Shown: positions 22,629 to 48,231 of the stretch, piece by piece | Layout of the letters: each line of letters opens with the position of its first letter | Position numbering within the stretch: the stretch's first letter is position 1 | Source: Capitella teleta | Lineage: Eukaryota; Annelida; Polychaeta; Capitellidae | Reading direction: 5' to 3' | Length of the DNA stretch: 64,000 bases | Assembly: GCA_000328365.1 (NCBI GenBank) | Contig: KB309980.1 | Location: 14,244 to 78,243, forward strand | Translations under genes and position numbers: made by a program | The notes under the pieces: generated by a model | What the model was told of the DNA's origin: nothing | What the model saw: the letters and a program-made list of their open reading frames with translations, nothing else | Databases searched by the model: none

Positions 22629-23396
22629 GTGCAAATGAAACGCAACTCTTTGGTTATGCCAACACCACATTCCACGTGTGTACCAAGTTAAACCACTTGC
22701 GAACGTATTTCTGAAAATTTAAAGGAAACAAATAAAATTAACCTGTTTTAATTGGATGAATAATCGACAAGGGGTCAAAATTAAAATGTTGATTTTCATG
22801 ATCAGATATCCCAGTCCTCTGACTCACACATCAATAACACATGAGAGGATTTTTGGGCTAAATTTCTCGATGAGACTCTCAACCCTGCCCAGTGGGATGT
22901 TGTTACAGCCTTGAATCAGTTCTCTATTAGACGGACGGTGGTGAGGAATTACTGACTTCAGTTTATCCCACAAAAGTTCGTTGTGTGACAATTTGGGGGA
23001 TGTGCCAACCATGACAATGTCGTGAGTTCATTTTCCTTTGTCGAAACAGACGACACCAACCGACCCCGAGATGTCCCTGTGATCATTCATCATTGTAATT
23101 TGCTCTCAAGGTAACATTAAAGTTGCTATGAAGTAAACAAACGTCGTCCTTATTATTCTGGAGCATTTTGAGGATTATTCATCTGGATATAATAATGTGG
23201 AGGTGGAGTCACTACAATGTTTACCAGAATTCATGGATTGGCTGCGAAAGAAAATCAATTTAGGATCGCGAACGGTTTGAAAATGAAAAGAATGGATTTG
23301 TGCAGCGTGTAGAATATTATTTTAGACCCAAACATGGATTAACTAATTATTAATTAAGCCAATTATCGATCGTTGCGTTTCTTTTGCACCAAATGT
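22629..23396 (-). mobile_element. Tc1/mariner-like DNA transposon remnant, copy 2
   Basis: The minus-strand frame at 23012-22824 reads like the C-terminal end of a Tc1-type transposase: NELLWDKLKSVIPHH, then RELIQGCNNIPLGRV and a final IEKFSPKILSCVIDV. These match the family pattern of ENLWDxLK, the NIP motif and the closing SMPRRC-like segment. The ends carry inverted motifs, ggtgcaaatgaaacgcaact near 22629 and its reverse form gcgtttcttttgcacc near 23371-23386. At about 770 bp, most of the transposase is missing, so it is an internally deleted, inactive copy. Confidence 0.75.
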
Positions 23397-23640
23397 TACA
23401 ACAACGATATCATAGCGCGTCACGTGGTATTCACATTCCCTGCCCTGCATCCTCACAGCGAAACGAAAACCAAGAGACTCTCGATCAATTATCCAATAAG
23501 CCAATTATCGATCGTTGCGTTTCTTTTGCACCAATGTTACAACAACGATATCATAGCGCGTCACGTGGTATTCACATTCCCTGCCCTGCATCCTCACAGC
23601 GAAACGAAAACCAAGAGACTCTCGATCATTTATCATGACC
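23351..23640. repeat. 148-bp tandem duplication at a transposon end
   Basis: Two nearly identical units start at 23351 and 23500, each opening with ccaattatcgatcgttgcgt and running through tcacgtggtattcacattcc. The unit includes the right terminal motif of the mariner-like element plus flanking DNA. The duplication therefore happened after insertion and is recent. Confidence 0.9.
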
Positions 23641-23708
23641 TTATTTATCATGACCTTATTTATCATGACCCATGACCTTATTTATCATGACCTTATTTAT
23701 CATGATCA
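23625..23708. repeat. 15-bp satellite TTATTTATCATGACC
   Basis: Five to six copies of a 15-bp unit, one slightly altered, lie directly after the 148-bp duplication. Confidence 0.9.
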
Positions 23709-24261
23709 TTTGGTCAGTGTCGTCAATCACACTACACATCACACCTAATCCCAGAATGCTATATTTCAGGGTGAACCGGCGGCTGTAAAATTTCAGTCAT
23801 CACTAATTCACGAATTCCCGATTGTAGGCCCCGAGCTACTGCTCATGAGCAGTGGCCCCTGGTTCAATCTATACTGCACTGAAAGGTGGCTGTAGCTAGA
23901 TCGAAATCCGTATTCTCGCATGCAAAATGTCCACTGAGGCATGTCGGTGTGTGCTTCAGGCACAATTTGAGTTCAATATTCGTATCGTCCAGTAAATCCA
24001 ATGCATTCGTCGTGCTCTCTGCCTTGTACACCAGCGACCTACAGCTCGGCTATACAGCATGGTTAAAGCCGCCTTGATTTTGCAAATGAGTATACCGATC
24101 ATCATGAGCTTACAGCTCGTCAACGTCCACTGCCGCCATATTATCTCTTTGATGTGGTCAAGCAGTCGCTCGGTGGCTACAATCGAGAATTCGGGCATAA
24201 AAGACAGAACATAAGAACGCCAACAGATTCAAGTATTAGAAATAGAGACCCTCAAAACACC

Positions 24262-24294
<33 letters not shown>

Positions 24295-24609
24295 TAACAC
24301 AATTGCTCACTTGTCAATTGCCGGTCTTCAGTGCAATTATCGACTCCTGTTTGTTGAGTGAGGTCTCCAAATGATTGCTCCAATAGTACCTATTTGCAGA
24401 ATAATGTTATATGAGTTTCAAACAAACTTTTATGCTATTTTGCAAGGTGGAGTAATAAAATTTTATTAATTTCCTCTTTCCTCAAAAGGCACACATTTCA
24501 CAAAAGCTCGGCCTAGCCATTAACATCGTTTCATCTCAGTGCAGCCATTATTTGCAAAGAACAGAAAACAAATCTGGTCAAAATGGGAAATATCTTCAAG
24601 TAACACATT

Positions 24610-24896
24610 GACAGACAAACAGACAGACAGACAAACAGACAGGCAGACAGACAGACAGACAGACAGACAAAACATTTATTGTGGTAACAATAAAAAGCAA
24701 AGAAAAGAGTAAACAATGAACTTAGGAGACGCGTAATGACCTTTCGGTCGCTGGCACGCCAAAAACATGAAATAAAAGGGAAAAACGAGCGACATAGGAC
24801 TTTTGTTTCAAAAAAAAAACAAAAAAAACAAAAACAATAATAATAATAATATTACTAATAAGAAAAAGAAGAGAGAGGGGAAAAACACACACACAA

Positions 24897-24940
<44 letters not shown>
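24610..24940. repeat. GACA and AC microsatellites
   Basis: A (GACA)n-like run lies at about 24612-24669 and an (AC)n run at about 24886-24938. A-rich sequence lies between them. Both are simple repeats. Confidence 0.9.
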
Positions 24941-24941
<1 letters not shown>

Positions 24942-27782
24942 AAAACAGGATAAAGGCAAAAAGAGAACTGAAATAAATAACCAAAATGAACAAAAGGAAA
25001 AACGAAAAGAGAAAAATTGTGACGATTGTTGTGGAATGTGCAAAGGTCAGGGGAGCTGTTGGCCCCGCCCCCCTCATTATTATGTGCATATTTCTTAGAA
25101 GCGTGGTCACCGCGCTACCGCGCTTGCACTGAAATAAATTCATTCGTGTTGTAGAATCCGAGAAGCTCTGACGCTTTTGTTTTTCCCGGAACTTTTATAT
25201 GAATGTGGTTGACTCTTTTTGTTTCCGCCACAACGATAAAGTAAGAAAATTCATGTAATCAAATATTTATAACATATATATGTCAAATGAATCACAACGA
25301 AAGAAACATAATAATTATACAAGCAACAGCAGCAATAAACACAAAGATTGAAAATCAATCGGAATTCAGATCTTGTTGTTATTATTATTACAGATGTAGA
25401 GGATCGTACATCTTTCAGTCTAATTATTGATTAGCATTTTTGTTTTTCCAAAGTACTTTTCCCTTAAACTAGTGTAAAACAACAGAAAACCTTTTGATAT
25501 TCGGAACGCCACCCTCGTGTATACAAATTACCACACTATGATCGAGAAACACATACCCTGATAAATATATTACGTAGAAAACAAAAATATTCAGTGTAAA
25601 ATAGAATGTGATTAAAAATAATTGCTTGGCTGCTCGATCAGATGGAATGTTGGCGAATGAAGCACAGTGCGAGCTGAGAGCAAGAGAGACTACTGATATC
25701 CAATAATCCGTCCACTTTTGCTTACCGAACATTGCACAATGAGCAGAATTTTCGAAACGTATTGCTCTTGCGCTGGCAGTGTTGCGGATCGATCCAAAAT
25801 GGGAATCGCCTACGAAGCATTTTCCCTGGGCTTCAGCTTCTTAGTCGACACAATGAGCAGCCTTTCTGAATCTCGATGAGTCATGTTTATGCACTGGCAG
25901 TCTTATAGAATACATGTATAGAGGGTGTTGTACTATTGCTCAACTTCAAAATCTTCCGTTTACATGCAACACCAAATCTACATTGCTGATCTTTTAACCC
26001 GACACGATACAAAAAAAAAAAAAAAAAAAAAAAAAATACTCACATATAGTGATAAGTATCACTCAGAAGTATTCCTGGAATGGGTGTTTCTGCGCTTCAG
26101 GTCCTTGAAGCAGCTAACAGAATTTAGACAGATGGCGTATCGTACATGCCAACTCAGCACAAGAAAACAGAGCGGGAATTTGGTGGTTATATTGGGCGGT
26201 TGTTCAAGGGCGGTGGTTATACACGGCTTATCGCCCTTCTACGGGCTGCGCTCTATAACCACCATGTTCCTAAGACTGTTTCAAAAACCACAAGGTCGTT
26301 CCACTTAGCGATTTTATTATCCCACATATCACACTCTGTTTTCGAAGCAAAAATGTATTTTAGCGTCATTCATTTCTGAACTATAAGAAAGACCTAAACG
26401 TGCATAACCTCATGAATTACGTTCTTTATTATTGCAAGAAAAAGCGTTTTTGCTCTCAGACAACTCAGCATTCATTTATTTTGCACTAACACTGGCATTG
26501 TAACTCCAGTCTGTAAATATATGAGCTATTATTACTATCACGTTTGTTGTAGATGAGGTTCTTTATCGTGACCAGAAAGGAGGGAAAACACCCAGACTTG
26601 ATCATAACGTAAATCCACGCATCCTTTATTTTGGATCTAAATCATAACGCATAAGTCCCATTATGACAATTACCAGCTTTGCGATGAACGCGGCGGGTTC
26701 TAAATTAGTCATAAAATGGTAGATCTCTCTCTGACCAGATCTTTCGGTTGTGTTCGCCGTTTCTGGTTTCCAGATAGAATGTGATATGCAATAAACACAC
26801 AATAACCAATCGTTCATGTAGTTCAGTGACCAAACACCCGATGTATTGCAACCATGATGTACTCGAACCGAATTGCAACACTCGGCTATATGTTTGTTAT
26901 CCCATAATTTGGCAATTGAGCGCGGCCATTGGTTGCGTAAGCCACAAGAAGAACGCGTGTGCTCCTAATTGCCATGTCATTCAGCGTAAACAACACGTTC
27001 TCAACGACTATACCCTCAAAACGGAGGCAAGAAGATCATGACAATACGCAGATGTCACGCTGCCTGTCTTCTTTGCTGCAGAGCCGCCTGATGTGATGAC
27101 AGCGACATGCTACGGCCTCATCAAAGACTTTATTTGACCCTGTGCTATTACATGCTACTAGTATGTGTGTGAATTGTATAAAATGCCTCAGAATTCGACT
27201 AAACTTTGAATATCCCGTTTTGTTGCACACATTTTTTTTTACCTTGTCATCTCAATAAAACCAATCTAATCTATGATTATGACGCTACATACCAGATCAA
27301 CATGTCTAGTTTTGCCAATGTTTATCACAAACTTCAACATTTTCATTTAATATCGAATTTTTCTCTGTCAAATCATGAATAAACAAACACCCAAAAAATG
27401 TTTTTTTAAATGGGATTTCAGTTTTGACAATATTATTTCGGACAAATTTCCGTAGAAGTACAATGGCAGTCAACAAACGTTACATAACATTGCAAATTGC
27501 TTCCAACAAGCACATCACAATCATTAGATAAAAAAAATAAATCAAAAACCAGTTAAGATGTTTGCTGCAATAATCTGAATAATTATCAACATCGAAGCCT
27601 TTTAACAAAAAAAGTGATCATAAAAATTGCGCTCATTAAATGGCAACTTCACCACAAACACATAATGGCAGCGGAATATTAAACTCCTATATATTGCATA
27701 TCAATGATAACAATAGAAAAATATGCTTTCAGCCGCTGCAGCTGCTGCAGCTGGAGGGGGGAAGCAGCTGCAGTGGGCAGGA

Positions 27783-28182
27783 TCATCTTCGCTGGCTGAG
27801 GTCAGTGTAGCATGCGTTGCAGACGCGCACGGGTTTCTTGGAGGCTGCCGTGGCGATGGTTTTGCTGGAGCAATCGTTGCAGTAGATGTTTCCACACTGC
27901 CGGCAGTGGTGCTGCAAAGAGACAATCATCATGCGCAGTGACGAGCGTCGCAAATAACGCACCTTGCGCACGGTCACGGAGAAGGCCTTCTCGCAGTCCA
28001 TGCAGCTGTGCACCTGAGAGTCGTCCGCCCACTTGCGAGTGACGGCTTTGTTGGAGAAGATCTGCAGCGACTGGTTCTCGCGCCCCAGTTCGAGGAGGCC
28101 TGCCTGGGCGTCATCCAGGCGCCTCCTCAGCTCTCCCGCCTTCTCCTGCAGAGTCTGCACCTGAGTCTCACTACTCAGACAC
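27783..28182 (-). other. FYVE domain exons of the EEA1-like gene
   Basis: Exons 28182-27963 and 27911-27783 carry the full FYVE signature: the WxxD-like WADD, the (R/K)HHCR basic patch split by an intron, and the RVC motif. Eight zinc-binding positions are visible (CMDC, CRQC, CNDC, CNAC). In the family this domain binds phosphatidylinositol 3-phosphate on early endosomes. The intron between them is 51 nt, free of stops in frame, and would add 17 residues in the basic patch if retained. Confidence 0.92.
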
Positions 28183-31100
28183 CTGCAACGAGCGATGTGA
28201 GGCCACGCAACAGCACACGGCACTCACCTCTCCAAAAGAGACCGCCTCTCATCATTGTTCGCTTCTAACTTTGCCTCCAATTCTGCCAACGATGCACAAT
28301 GAGGAGCGTTTAAGCAGGGTCGAGTACTGACCTAAGCGGTGACCTTTGGCTTCCTGGCATGCCTCCTGTGCCTCCTTCAGCCTCTGCTCTCTGCTCGTTA
28401 GATCGGCACGTAGCGTCGCAAGGTTTTCGTTGAGCGCTGACAGCTGCAGCTGCAAGCGTCCTTCGTTCTCATCCTTTTCTCGGTCTTTTTTCTCGTTCGC
28501 AACTCTCAACTCTGCCTGCATCACACCACATAAGATAAGAAAGATAAGATAAGAGGAAGGATAAGATTAGGGGAAGGATAAGATAAGCCATCTCACCAGT
28601 TGCATCTGCATGGCTGCCTTTTCAGCCGCCAGAGCGGATGAAGCCTCCAGATGTGAGTCGTGTTCCTTGCGCAGCTGTCAAGAGCAGAGTTCAACAGTGC
28701 AGCCGCAGCACATGACAAACGCACCTGACAGATGTTGTCTCCCATGACCTTCAGTTGACCTTGCAGCTCAGATTTTTCCGTGAGTAGTGCCTCCTTGGCC
28801 TGGCCCAGGGCGTTCTTTTCCTTCAGTAGGCTGCTCACTTCCGTCTGCAGACTTTTCATTTCCTGTTCGTACGTCTGGGCTTTGGTCTCCAAATTGCCAT
28901 GAGTCTTGGTGAGTTCAATGAGCTGGATCTCCAGCAGTCCCTGCAATAATAACATGACATGACATAATAGTCATGAGCGGTGAAGCGTTGCCTCGTACTT
29001 TGCTCTGCTGGAGGTTCTCTTTCTGCTGCTGTACGCTCGATAATTCGCTCTGAATTTGTGTCAATCGTGCGTTGAGAGCAACCTTTTGCTGAAAGAACAG
29101 AGGTCAGCCAATTAACTTAAGATATAGATTAACTTAAGAGGGAGAATAACTTAAGAGGGAGAATAACTTAAGAGGGAGATTAACTTAAGAGGGAGATTAA
29201 CTTAAGAGGGAGATTAACTTGATTAACTTAAGAGGGAGATTAACTTAAGAGGGAGATTAACTTAAGAGGGAGATTAACTTAAGAGGGAGATTAACTTAAG
29301 AGGGAGATTTGTACCTCCAGGGTTTCCTCAAGGGAAGACGCGAGGGAGTCCTCCCTCTGTTTGCACTGCGTGACCTCCGCTTCGAGGTCAACCGCCTTTT
29401 TCTCGAACGAGCTCAGATCGGCCGACAACTTTGCTTCCTTTTCGCTCGAATTGCTTTTCAATTGTGAAAGTTCAGAGGTTAAATCGTGAACCTGAAATGA
29501 AGCAATCGTCAAAATCAAAACGCAATCTTGACCTCAAATGACCTCAGATTTCAGCTGGTCGCTGCTCAGTTTCAAATCTTGCGATATTTTAGTCTCGCTC
29601 ATCAATTTCAACTCCAGAGCTTCAATTTGTTGCTTGTATCGGTCGCCGTCGGAAACGAGAGTCTGTTTCATCTCCTCCAGGCAGCGTGTCGATTTCTGGC
29701 CTTCATCCCTCAGTCGCTGCGACAATTCCTTTGATTTTTCCAACTCAAGGCTCAGAGTTTGTTTGTCCTGATTCAGCGTTGAGCCTTCATCTTGCAACTT
29801 CGTAATCTGAGAAAGGAATTAATTTGCTGAATAAATCAATTATCAGATCGCAAACCTGAGAATTTAATCTGTCAATTTCTGCTTTGCTTTCTTTCTCCTT
29901 CGCTTCAACGTCCGCTCTCAGTTCACTTTCAATCTGCAAAAAAACGCTGATAAATCCAGCAACCACGAAGCAAAAGGACACCTTCTCTGCCCCCTGGTGA
30001 GCAGCGTCAACATCACTCTTCAAATTCTCAATTTGCTGCGTTAAACGTTTGATTTTCTCTTCTTTCTCCCTCATCTCTTCTTCCTACAATGAACACACTC
30101 TGCGCACTGCAAATGTTTGCGTGAAGCGAACCTTGGCTTGGAGCTGCTGCTGCTGATTGCTGGCCATCTCTTCCTCTTGACCTTTGACCTCATTGACCTT
30201 GACCTCCATCGCATGCAGCTCAGCACGCAGATCTTGCAACTGAGTTGAAATCTGAAAAAAAAATAAGGAATGGAAGGCGGAAGATGAGAAACACCTTTGC
30301 GTTATGCTGGTCCTTCTCAGTGAGCCTTTGCTGCCAGGTTTCCTTCTCTTCGCTGTAATTCTTCTGAGCAGATGTCAGCGCAGCTTCCACGCTCTCAATG
30401 GCGCTGACCTGAAGCACAAGGTCACGACCCTGCCTTGGAGTGAATGAAACGGACGCCCCACCTTCTGCTTGCACTCCACTTGCAGCTGAGCGTGCCGCTG
30501 TTCCAGTTGGTTGAACGCGTCCTTCTGCTCCTTGAGAGAATTCTCAACTCCTTCCTTCTTGCTTTTCATCTCATCCAGATCTGAGGCGACCTGAGAGAAA
30601 AAGAGAGTGAGACATGAGATGAGAGCGTGAGACCTGACCTGTTTGCTGTTCTCCTGAGTCCTCTTCAGCTCCTGGCTTCTCTCCTCCAGCGTGTTCTGCA
30701 TGGTCTTCAGTCTCGCTTCCAGATCCGTCCTCAGAGCATTCTTTGCAGCTTCCGATGTGAGCAGACGTTCCGACTGAATCACAGAGCGTCGTCATCACAT
30801 CAAGTACGAATGCACTTGCTGACCTTATCCCTCACTTCCGCCTCCAAATCACTCACTCTCGTTTCTTCCCCTCTCAACTTCTCCTCTCTCTCCTCGGCTG
30901 TCTTCTCCCATTTCTGGCACTTTTCCAAACTCTCCTCCAAGCGACCCTTGACCTCTCTGACCTCCTTGTGAAGGTCATCAACCTGCTTCCCGTGAGCCTC
31001 GCTTTGGGATCTGAGCGTTTCGTCCAAAGCGTTGATTTTCTCCTGCAACGAGGCCTGAAAGGGAAGTGCAGAGTGGGCATAATTGGCATATAAATAAAAT

Positions 31101-34100
31101 AATAAATATAATAAAATAATTATAATAAACAATAATAAATATAATAAAAATAAAATAAATGATAAATTGCCATAGAAATCAAATGATAAAAAGGCACAGT
31201 ATAACCAACACATACAAGAATGTAATCCCTAAAACAAGAACGCAATCTCACCTTTTCCTCTTTCAGTTGGCCAATTGCAGTTTCAACTCCATCTCCCGCC
31301 GATATCTGCATCAAAATTCAACTCATTCGTTCTTCATTTGGTTATGAATACCTTGGCCAGTAGCTCCGTTCTCTCCTCTTCCAGTCTGGTCGTTTCAGAC
31401 TTTGTTTCATTCAGACTTTTCGTTAGGGCGTCTAATTCAGACAGCCTACGAGAGAACGTGAGGACGATACACACACACGGAGGGTACGCACCTCTTTTGC
31501 AGCTGATCCTGGCATTCCGCCAAAGAGCAATCTCGCTCCTTCAGTGCTCCCTTCATTTCACTCAGCTTCTCTTCCTGCTCGCGCATCATTAGTATGCAAA
31601 CTAATTAGCATCTCATTTGCTTACCTGGATCTCCACTTGCTTCAGAGTATGTGCTAACTTGCTTTGGGTTGTTTCCAGAACAGAATCTTTCTCAGAAATA
31701 TTTAGCTGAACCTGAAAAAATGATGGAATTTAATTAAATTTCAATTCTTGGGTAACATACCTTATCTAGATTGACTTGCAGCTGCCTCAATTCTTGCTCC
31801 TTACTAGTTTCCAGGTCAAAGGTCGCCTGTTTCAGTTCAGAGCACTGCTTCTCCAGTTGCACGATGCTGGCTGCCTTCTCTTCAACCAGCAGTTTGTTCT
31901 GAACAGGAATTCATGACGTAATTATTACATCATGCAGACAACTGACCTTGCTAAGCAGATCCTGGCACTCAGCCAACTCAGCCTGCCTGCTGTGCACAGA
32001 CCTCTCTATCTGCTCCAATCCAATCTGCGTGTTCTGCAGATCCTGGCTCAGTTGGTTTCTCTGCGCTTCTGAGTCTTGCAGTTTGGCGAGGGTCTGTTCG
32101 TTCTCCGTGAGCAGTTTGTCGTACGCGATTACTTGCTCCCTGGAGGTGAAACCCTGAACCCGCATCTCATCCTGAAGCTACAACGAACAACGATCGACGC
32201 AAACATTTCAATCGATAAATAAATCCACAGAATTGAATGAATTCACCTGAGAAAGAGATTTCTGCACAGCAAACATCTCCTCACTTTTCTCACTCAATTC
32301 TTTCTTCTTTTCACTCAAAATCTGCTCCATTCTCGAAATTTCTCTCTCTTTCTCTTCGCCTCTCGTCCTTAATTCAACGACACTTTTCTCAGAATTTCTC
32401 ACTTCCTCTTGCAGATTTCTCAAATTCTCATCCTTCTCCTTCATCTCGTGTTTCATCTGCTCAATTTCTTCGCTTCTCGCCTTCAACAAACGATCGCAAT
32501 CAGAGACTCTCTTCTCTTTCTCCTCAATTTCTTTGTGCAAATTCAGAATTTCTTGATTTTTCTCTTCAATGTCTGATTTATCTTTCAGTAACGTCTGCAT
32601 TTTCTCAGTTTCCATTTGAAAAGTTTCGTTCAATGAAGATTGCAAACTGGAAGAGATCAATCAAAACCAATCAATAGATCAATGACCTCACTTCTGTATG
32701 TCCTGCGCTTTGGGTGCGTGATTCAGTTGCGTCTTTAGCTCTGCAACCTCGTTATCCGATCTGTGAACAACAAAAAAAGCAATATATGAATATTCATGAG
32801 GAGGAGGATGACCTGGTGAGTTTGTCTTGGAGCGCCTGGCAGTCGCGTTGCAGTTCCTCTGTCTGCTTCTCCCTCTCTTGCGTCAGTTGGTCCATCAGCG
32901 TCTGGGCGTGAATCAATTCCTGCTTCAACACAAGAACGTCGTCGGCCCCTGGCCTTAATTCAACAGCGTTAAGCAACAACAAGCATGGCGCCCTCACCTC
33001 TGGGCCAACTGCGACTCCAGACTGCCAGCGTAGCGGGTTTTCTCGTTGAGTTGTATCTGCAATTGAGCAGCGACTCGTGAGCATTGAGCGAGCGTCTCCT
33101 CTCGTGAGTACCTTCAGTGTGAGCACGTGGTCTTCTAGCGCTGCTTTCTGGCCTTGACATTCGTCTGCTTTGGCTTTGTACGTTCCGATCTGTCCCGCCT
33201 GCAAACACAACGTTCGAGGAATTGTTTGAGACCAAAATCCGACAGTTTTACAAGTTCCGCCGCTTTCTGTTCCAAGGAGGACATCTCGCGGCTGACGGTC
33301 GCTTTGGCAGACAACGCCTCAGCTAACTTCTCCCTCAGCGAGACCACTTCAGACGACACTGTTATAAAGAGGATCATAGAGGGCAAAGGTCACAGGATAA
33401 AGGTCACATACAAAGAGTACGGCTCTCCTCTGAAGCTCTTAACTGCTGTTGCGACAATCCCAATTCATCCATGTTCTGTAAATAAAGTTGAAAAGAGAGA
33501 AAACATGAAATTTGATCCCTCACCCCAGCAATCGCAGCAGAGGAGGAAGTCAGCATGGAAGTGTCGCTAAATGAGGAAAAGAGGGGAAAAATGACGGGGA
33601 GAGGAACAATCACAACTCACAGGTGGTTGCTTCTGACCCCAGCGTGAACTTGCTCATAGTGACTCGTCAGTTCATCAGGTCCTGGCAACGCAGCCTTACA
33701 CTGGGGACACAGGAAACCCTGTGAAACACATGCAACCGTGAGTAACACGCAACATCGAATTGAAAATATAATTGCATTACACAAAGCAAACGTCATCTCG
33801 AAACAGAGCTGGATATGAAGGAAATGCCGGATGAAATGAAATTGAACTAAAATTAGGAAGAGAAGAAATGATAGAAGAATAGCAAATATACATATTATAT
33901 AATATATAAGTAAACTACCAATCAGGAACCATTTTCAGTTCAAAGAAAACGAAAAAGCTTATGAGATTTTGGTTAGAAGTGAGGATATTTGCTTCACAAC
34001 AGAGATTAATCCCATGAATTCTCCTTGTTTAAAACTGAGAACTATTTATATCTTGATGCAAATTCTAATATTTCATGAGTCACGCCAAAGAGTGATAAGC

Positions 34101-34735
34101 AGATGAGAGACTGCCACCGCGGGGAGAGGTACCAACTGACCATCGCCTCTACACGGCCGGCAAAGACATTCCGCGTTCTATCGTGGCTGCTTTCAAAGTG
34201 AACGGTGAGCTTCTCAGAGTCAGGAAATGAAGCAAAACATTGGGGACATACAAAGCCCTGATATCCATGCAGCGTTTATCAACGGGTGATCATGAGGAAA
34301 TCACTTACTTCATCTGAATTCTTCTTCTGGGGGCTTTGAGGTGGGCTTGGAGGTTGGGGGTTGTCTCCGTGTGCGCTGTCAAAATGCTCCTGCAAAACTT
34401 CGGGAGAAGGGAATTCGTGCATGCAAATCGGGCAAAGGAAGCCCTGGAAATGATCACATGTAAATTATATCTAAATCCGTTGGAGAGCCACTGTTATAAG
34501 TTACCTGCGCCTCTTTTTGACCTGAACCAGAGCCATTGGCCTTAGAGGAGCCGCGGTTGGGCGAATCAGGGGGTGTGCCCTAGTGGGGATAAATATTGGT
34601 GTATTTATTCTGATTATCAAGAACATTGCTTAATATGAGTTTTATGTAATGAATTATAATCACGTGCAATATTTGACAGCATTAAACATCAATTACCTTG
34701 TCCGAATCTCTCCTGTTCAGCAATCTTTTAAACAT
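27783..34735 (-). CDS. EEA1: EEA1-like early endosome tether (three N-terminal zinc fingers, coiled coil, FYVE)
   Basis: EEA1 tethers early endosomes by binding Rab5-GTP and phosphatidylinositol 3-phosphate. Exon 1 (34735-34697) starts MFKRLLNRRDSDK, and exon 2 is 34579-34505. Exons at 34443-34309, 34257-34141 and 33718-33621 each encode a finger of the form C-x2-C-x12-H-x4-H (GFLCPICMHEF, GFVCPQCFASF, GFLCPQCKAAL). About 30 short exons of heptad-rich coiled coil follow, many ending at CAG/GTGAG borders. The last two exons encode the FYVE domain: WADDSQVHSC, then RK, a 51-nt in-frame intron (27962-27912), HHCRQCGNIYC and KKPVRVCNAC, ending at TGA 27785-27783. Vertebrate EEA1 has one N-terminal C2H2 finger; three here is unusual. 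The end of the second finger exon is the least certain border. Confidence 0.92.
29115..29312. repeat. Minisatellite TTAACTTAAGAGGGAGA in an EEA1 intron
   Basis: About eleven direct copies of a 17-bp unit (ttaacttaagagggaga, with one shortened copy) fill most of the intron between two coiled-coil exons. Each unit contains the palindrome CTTAAG. Confidence 0.93.
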
Positions 34736-34984
34736 TTTCGCAGATTTCCATCAAAGTTGATACGGGCTGACTTCTGCGTTTAGATTCGTATTAAATTACT
34801 CGATAGATATGACCCAATATTCTGATTAATGAAATTTTTTCTCATTTGAAACTCTTTTTTGAATTATTTAACTCAATTCCTCATGCAATAGATAATTAAT
34901 ATTTTTATATTAGTGAATCATACGAAACTTCCGCCATCCCTGACCCCAGAGCCCACTTCCGGTGACCCAGAACTATTCGTCGCG
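34736..34984. promoter_or_regulatory. Putative bidirectional promoter between EEA1-like and DLD genes
   Basis: The two start codons (34735 on minus, 34985 on plus) are 249 bp apart and diverge, with no other gene between. The half next to DLD has GC-rich, ETS-like sequence (cacttccggtgac and acttccgccatc), typical of TATA-less housekeeping promoters in animals. The half next to EEA1 is AT-rich. The promoter role follows from geometry and these motifs, and is inference. Confidence 0.6.
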
Positions 34985-47745
<12,761 letters not shown>

Positions 47746-48231
47746 ATGTTTTATTATATTTCTCATGATGATGTTATAGTTATCGTAATGCGGATGGCTT
47801 TTTCCCTCCTGGTCACTCTCTTATAATAAATTGGTTTATCCCTTGTCTGTTAATATATTATTGTTTGTGATTTTTTTTTTTTATTTTTTTGTGTGAAGAT
47901 ATTGATTATGAACTTGAGACAATGGATTTTTATTCAGAAATAATTAATATTTCTAAATATTAATAATAAGAGTAAAAATAACGGATAATTTGCACAAAAG
48001 CTGTACAGGTGACCTCTGACATGACCCGATTATTGGGACTTTGGATCGTTTGAATTGAAAGAAATGCATAGAAAACAAAGGCATCTAAAAGGACGGAATC
48101 ACAAAACAAATTATCTAGAGTAGCATCACAATTGAAATCACACGAAGAGAACTTCCATCAATTCAAATCACTCAGAATTCTCGGCATTTAGAGCCCTTCT
48201 TCATTCATACGTTGTCCAAACTTCAGTTTCT
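47746..48231. other. Convergent intergenic region between DLD and NEK4
   Basis: This 486-bp AT-rich gap lies between two gene ends that face each other. A likely polyadenylation signal, aataaa, is at 47825-47830 for DLD. A poly-T run lies at 47870-47890. No other gene was seen. Confidence 0.65.

Larger units (their letters stand above)
21930..27782. other. Gene-poor 5.9-kb region with transposon remains
   Basis: No supported gene was found. The region holds a Tc1/mariner remnant (22629-23396), a 148-bp tandem duplication (23351-23640), a 15-bp satellite (23625-23705), GACA and AC microsatellites (24610-24670, 24886-24938), a poly-A run (26010-26036) and AT-rich filler. The part next to 27783 should carry the 3' UTR of the EEA1 gene. 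Confidence 0.6.

Noticed and set aside
23886-24198. Open frames on both strands that look faintly ankyrin-like (ALDLLDDTNIEL on minus)
   Set aside because: The similarity is short and needs frame changes, there are no splice borders, and the sequence lies among transposon debris. Not enough to call a pseudogene.
24531-25143. Hydrophobic Cys/Val-rich minus-strand frames (VCVCVC runs) as membrane proteins
   Set aside because: They are translations of the GACA and AC microsatellites.
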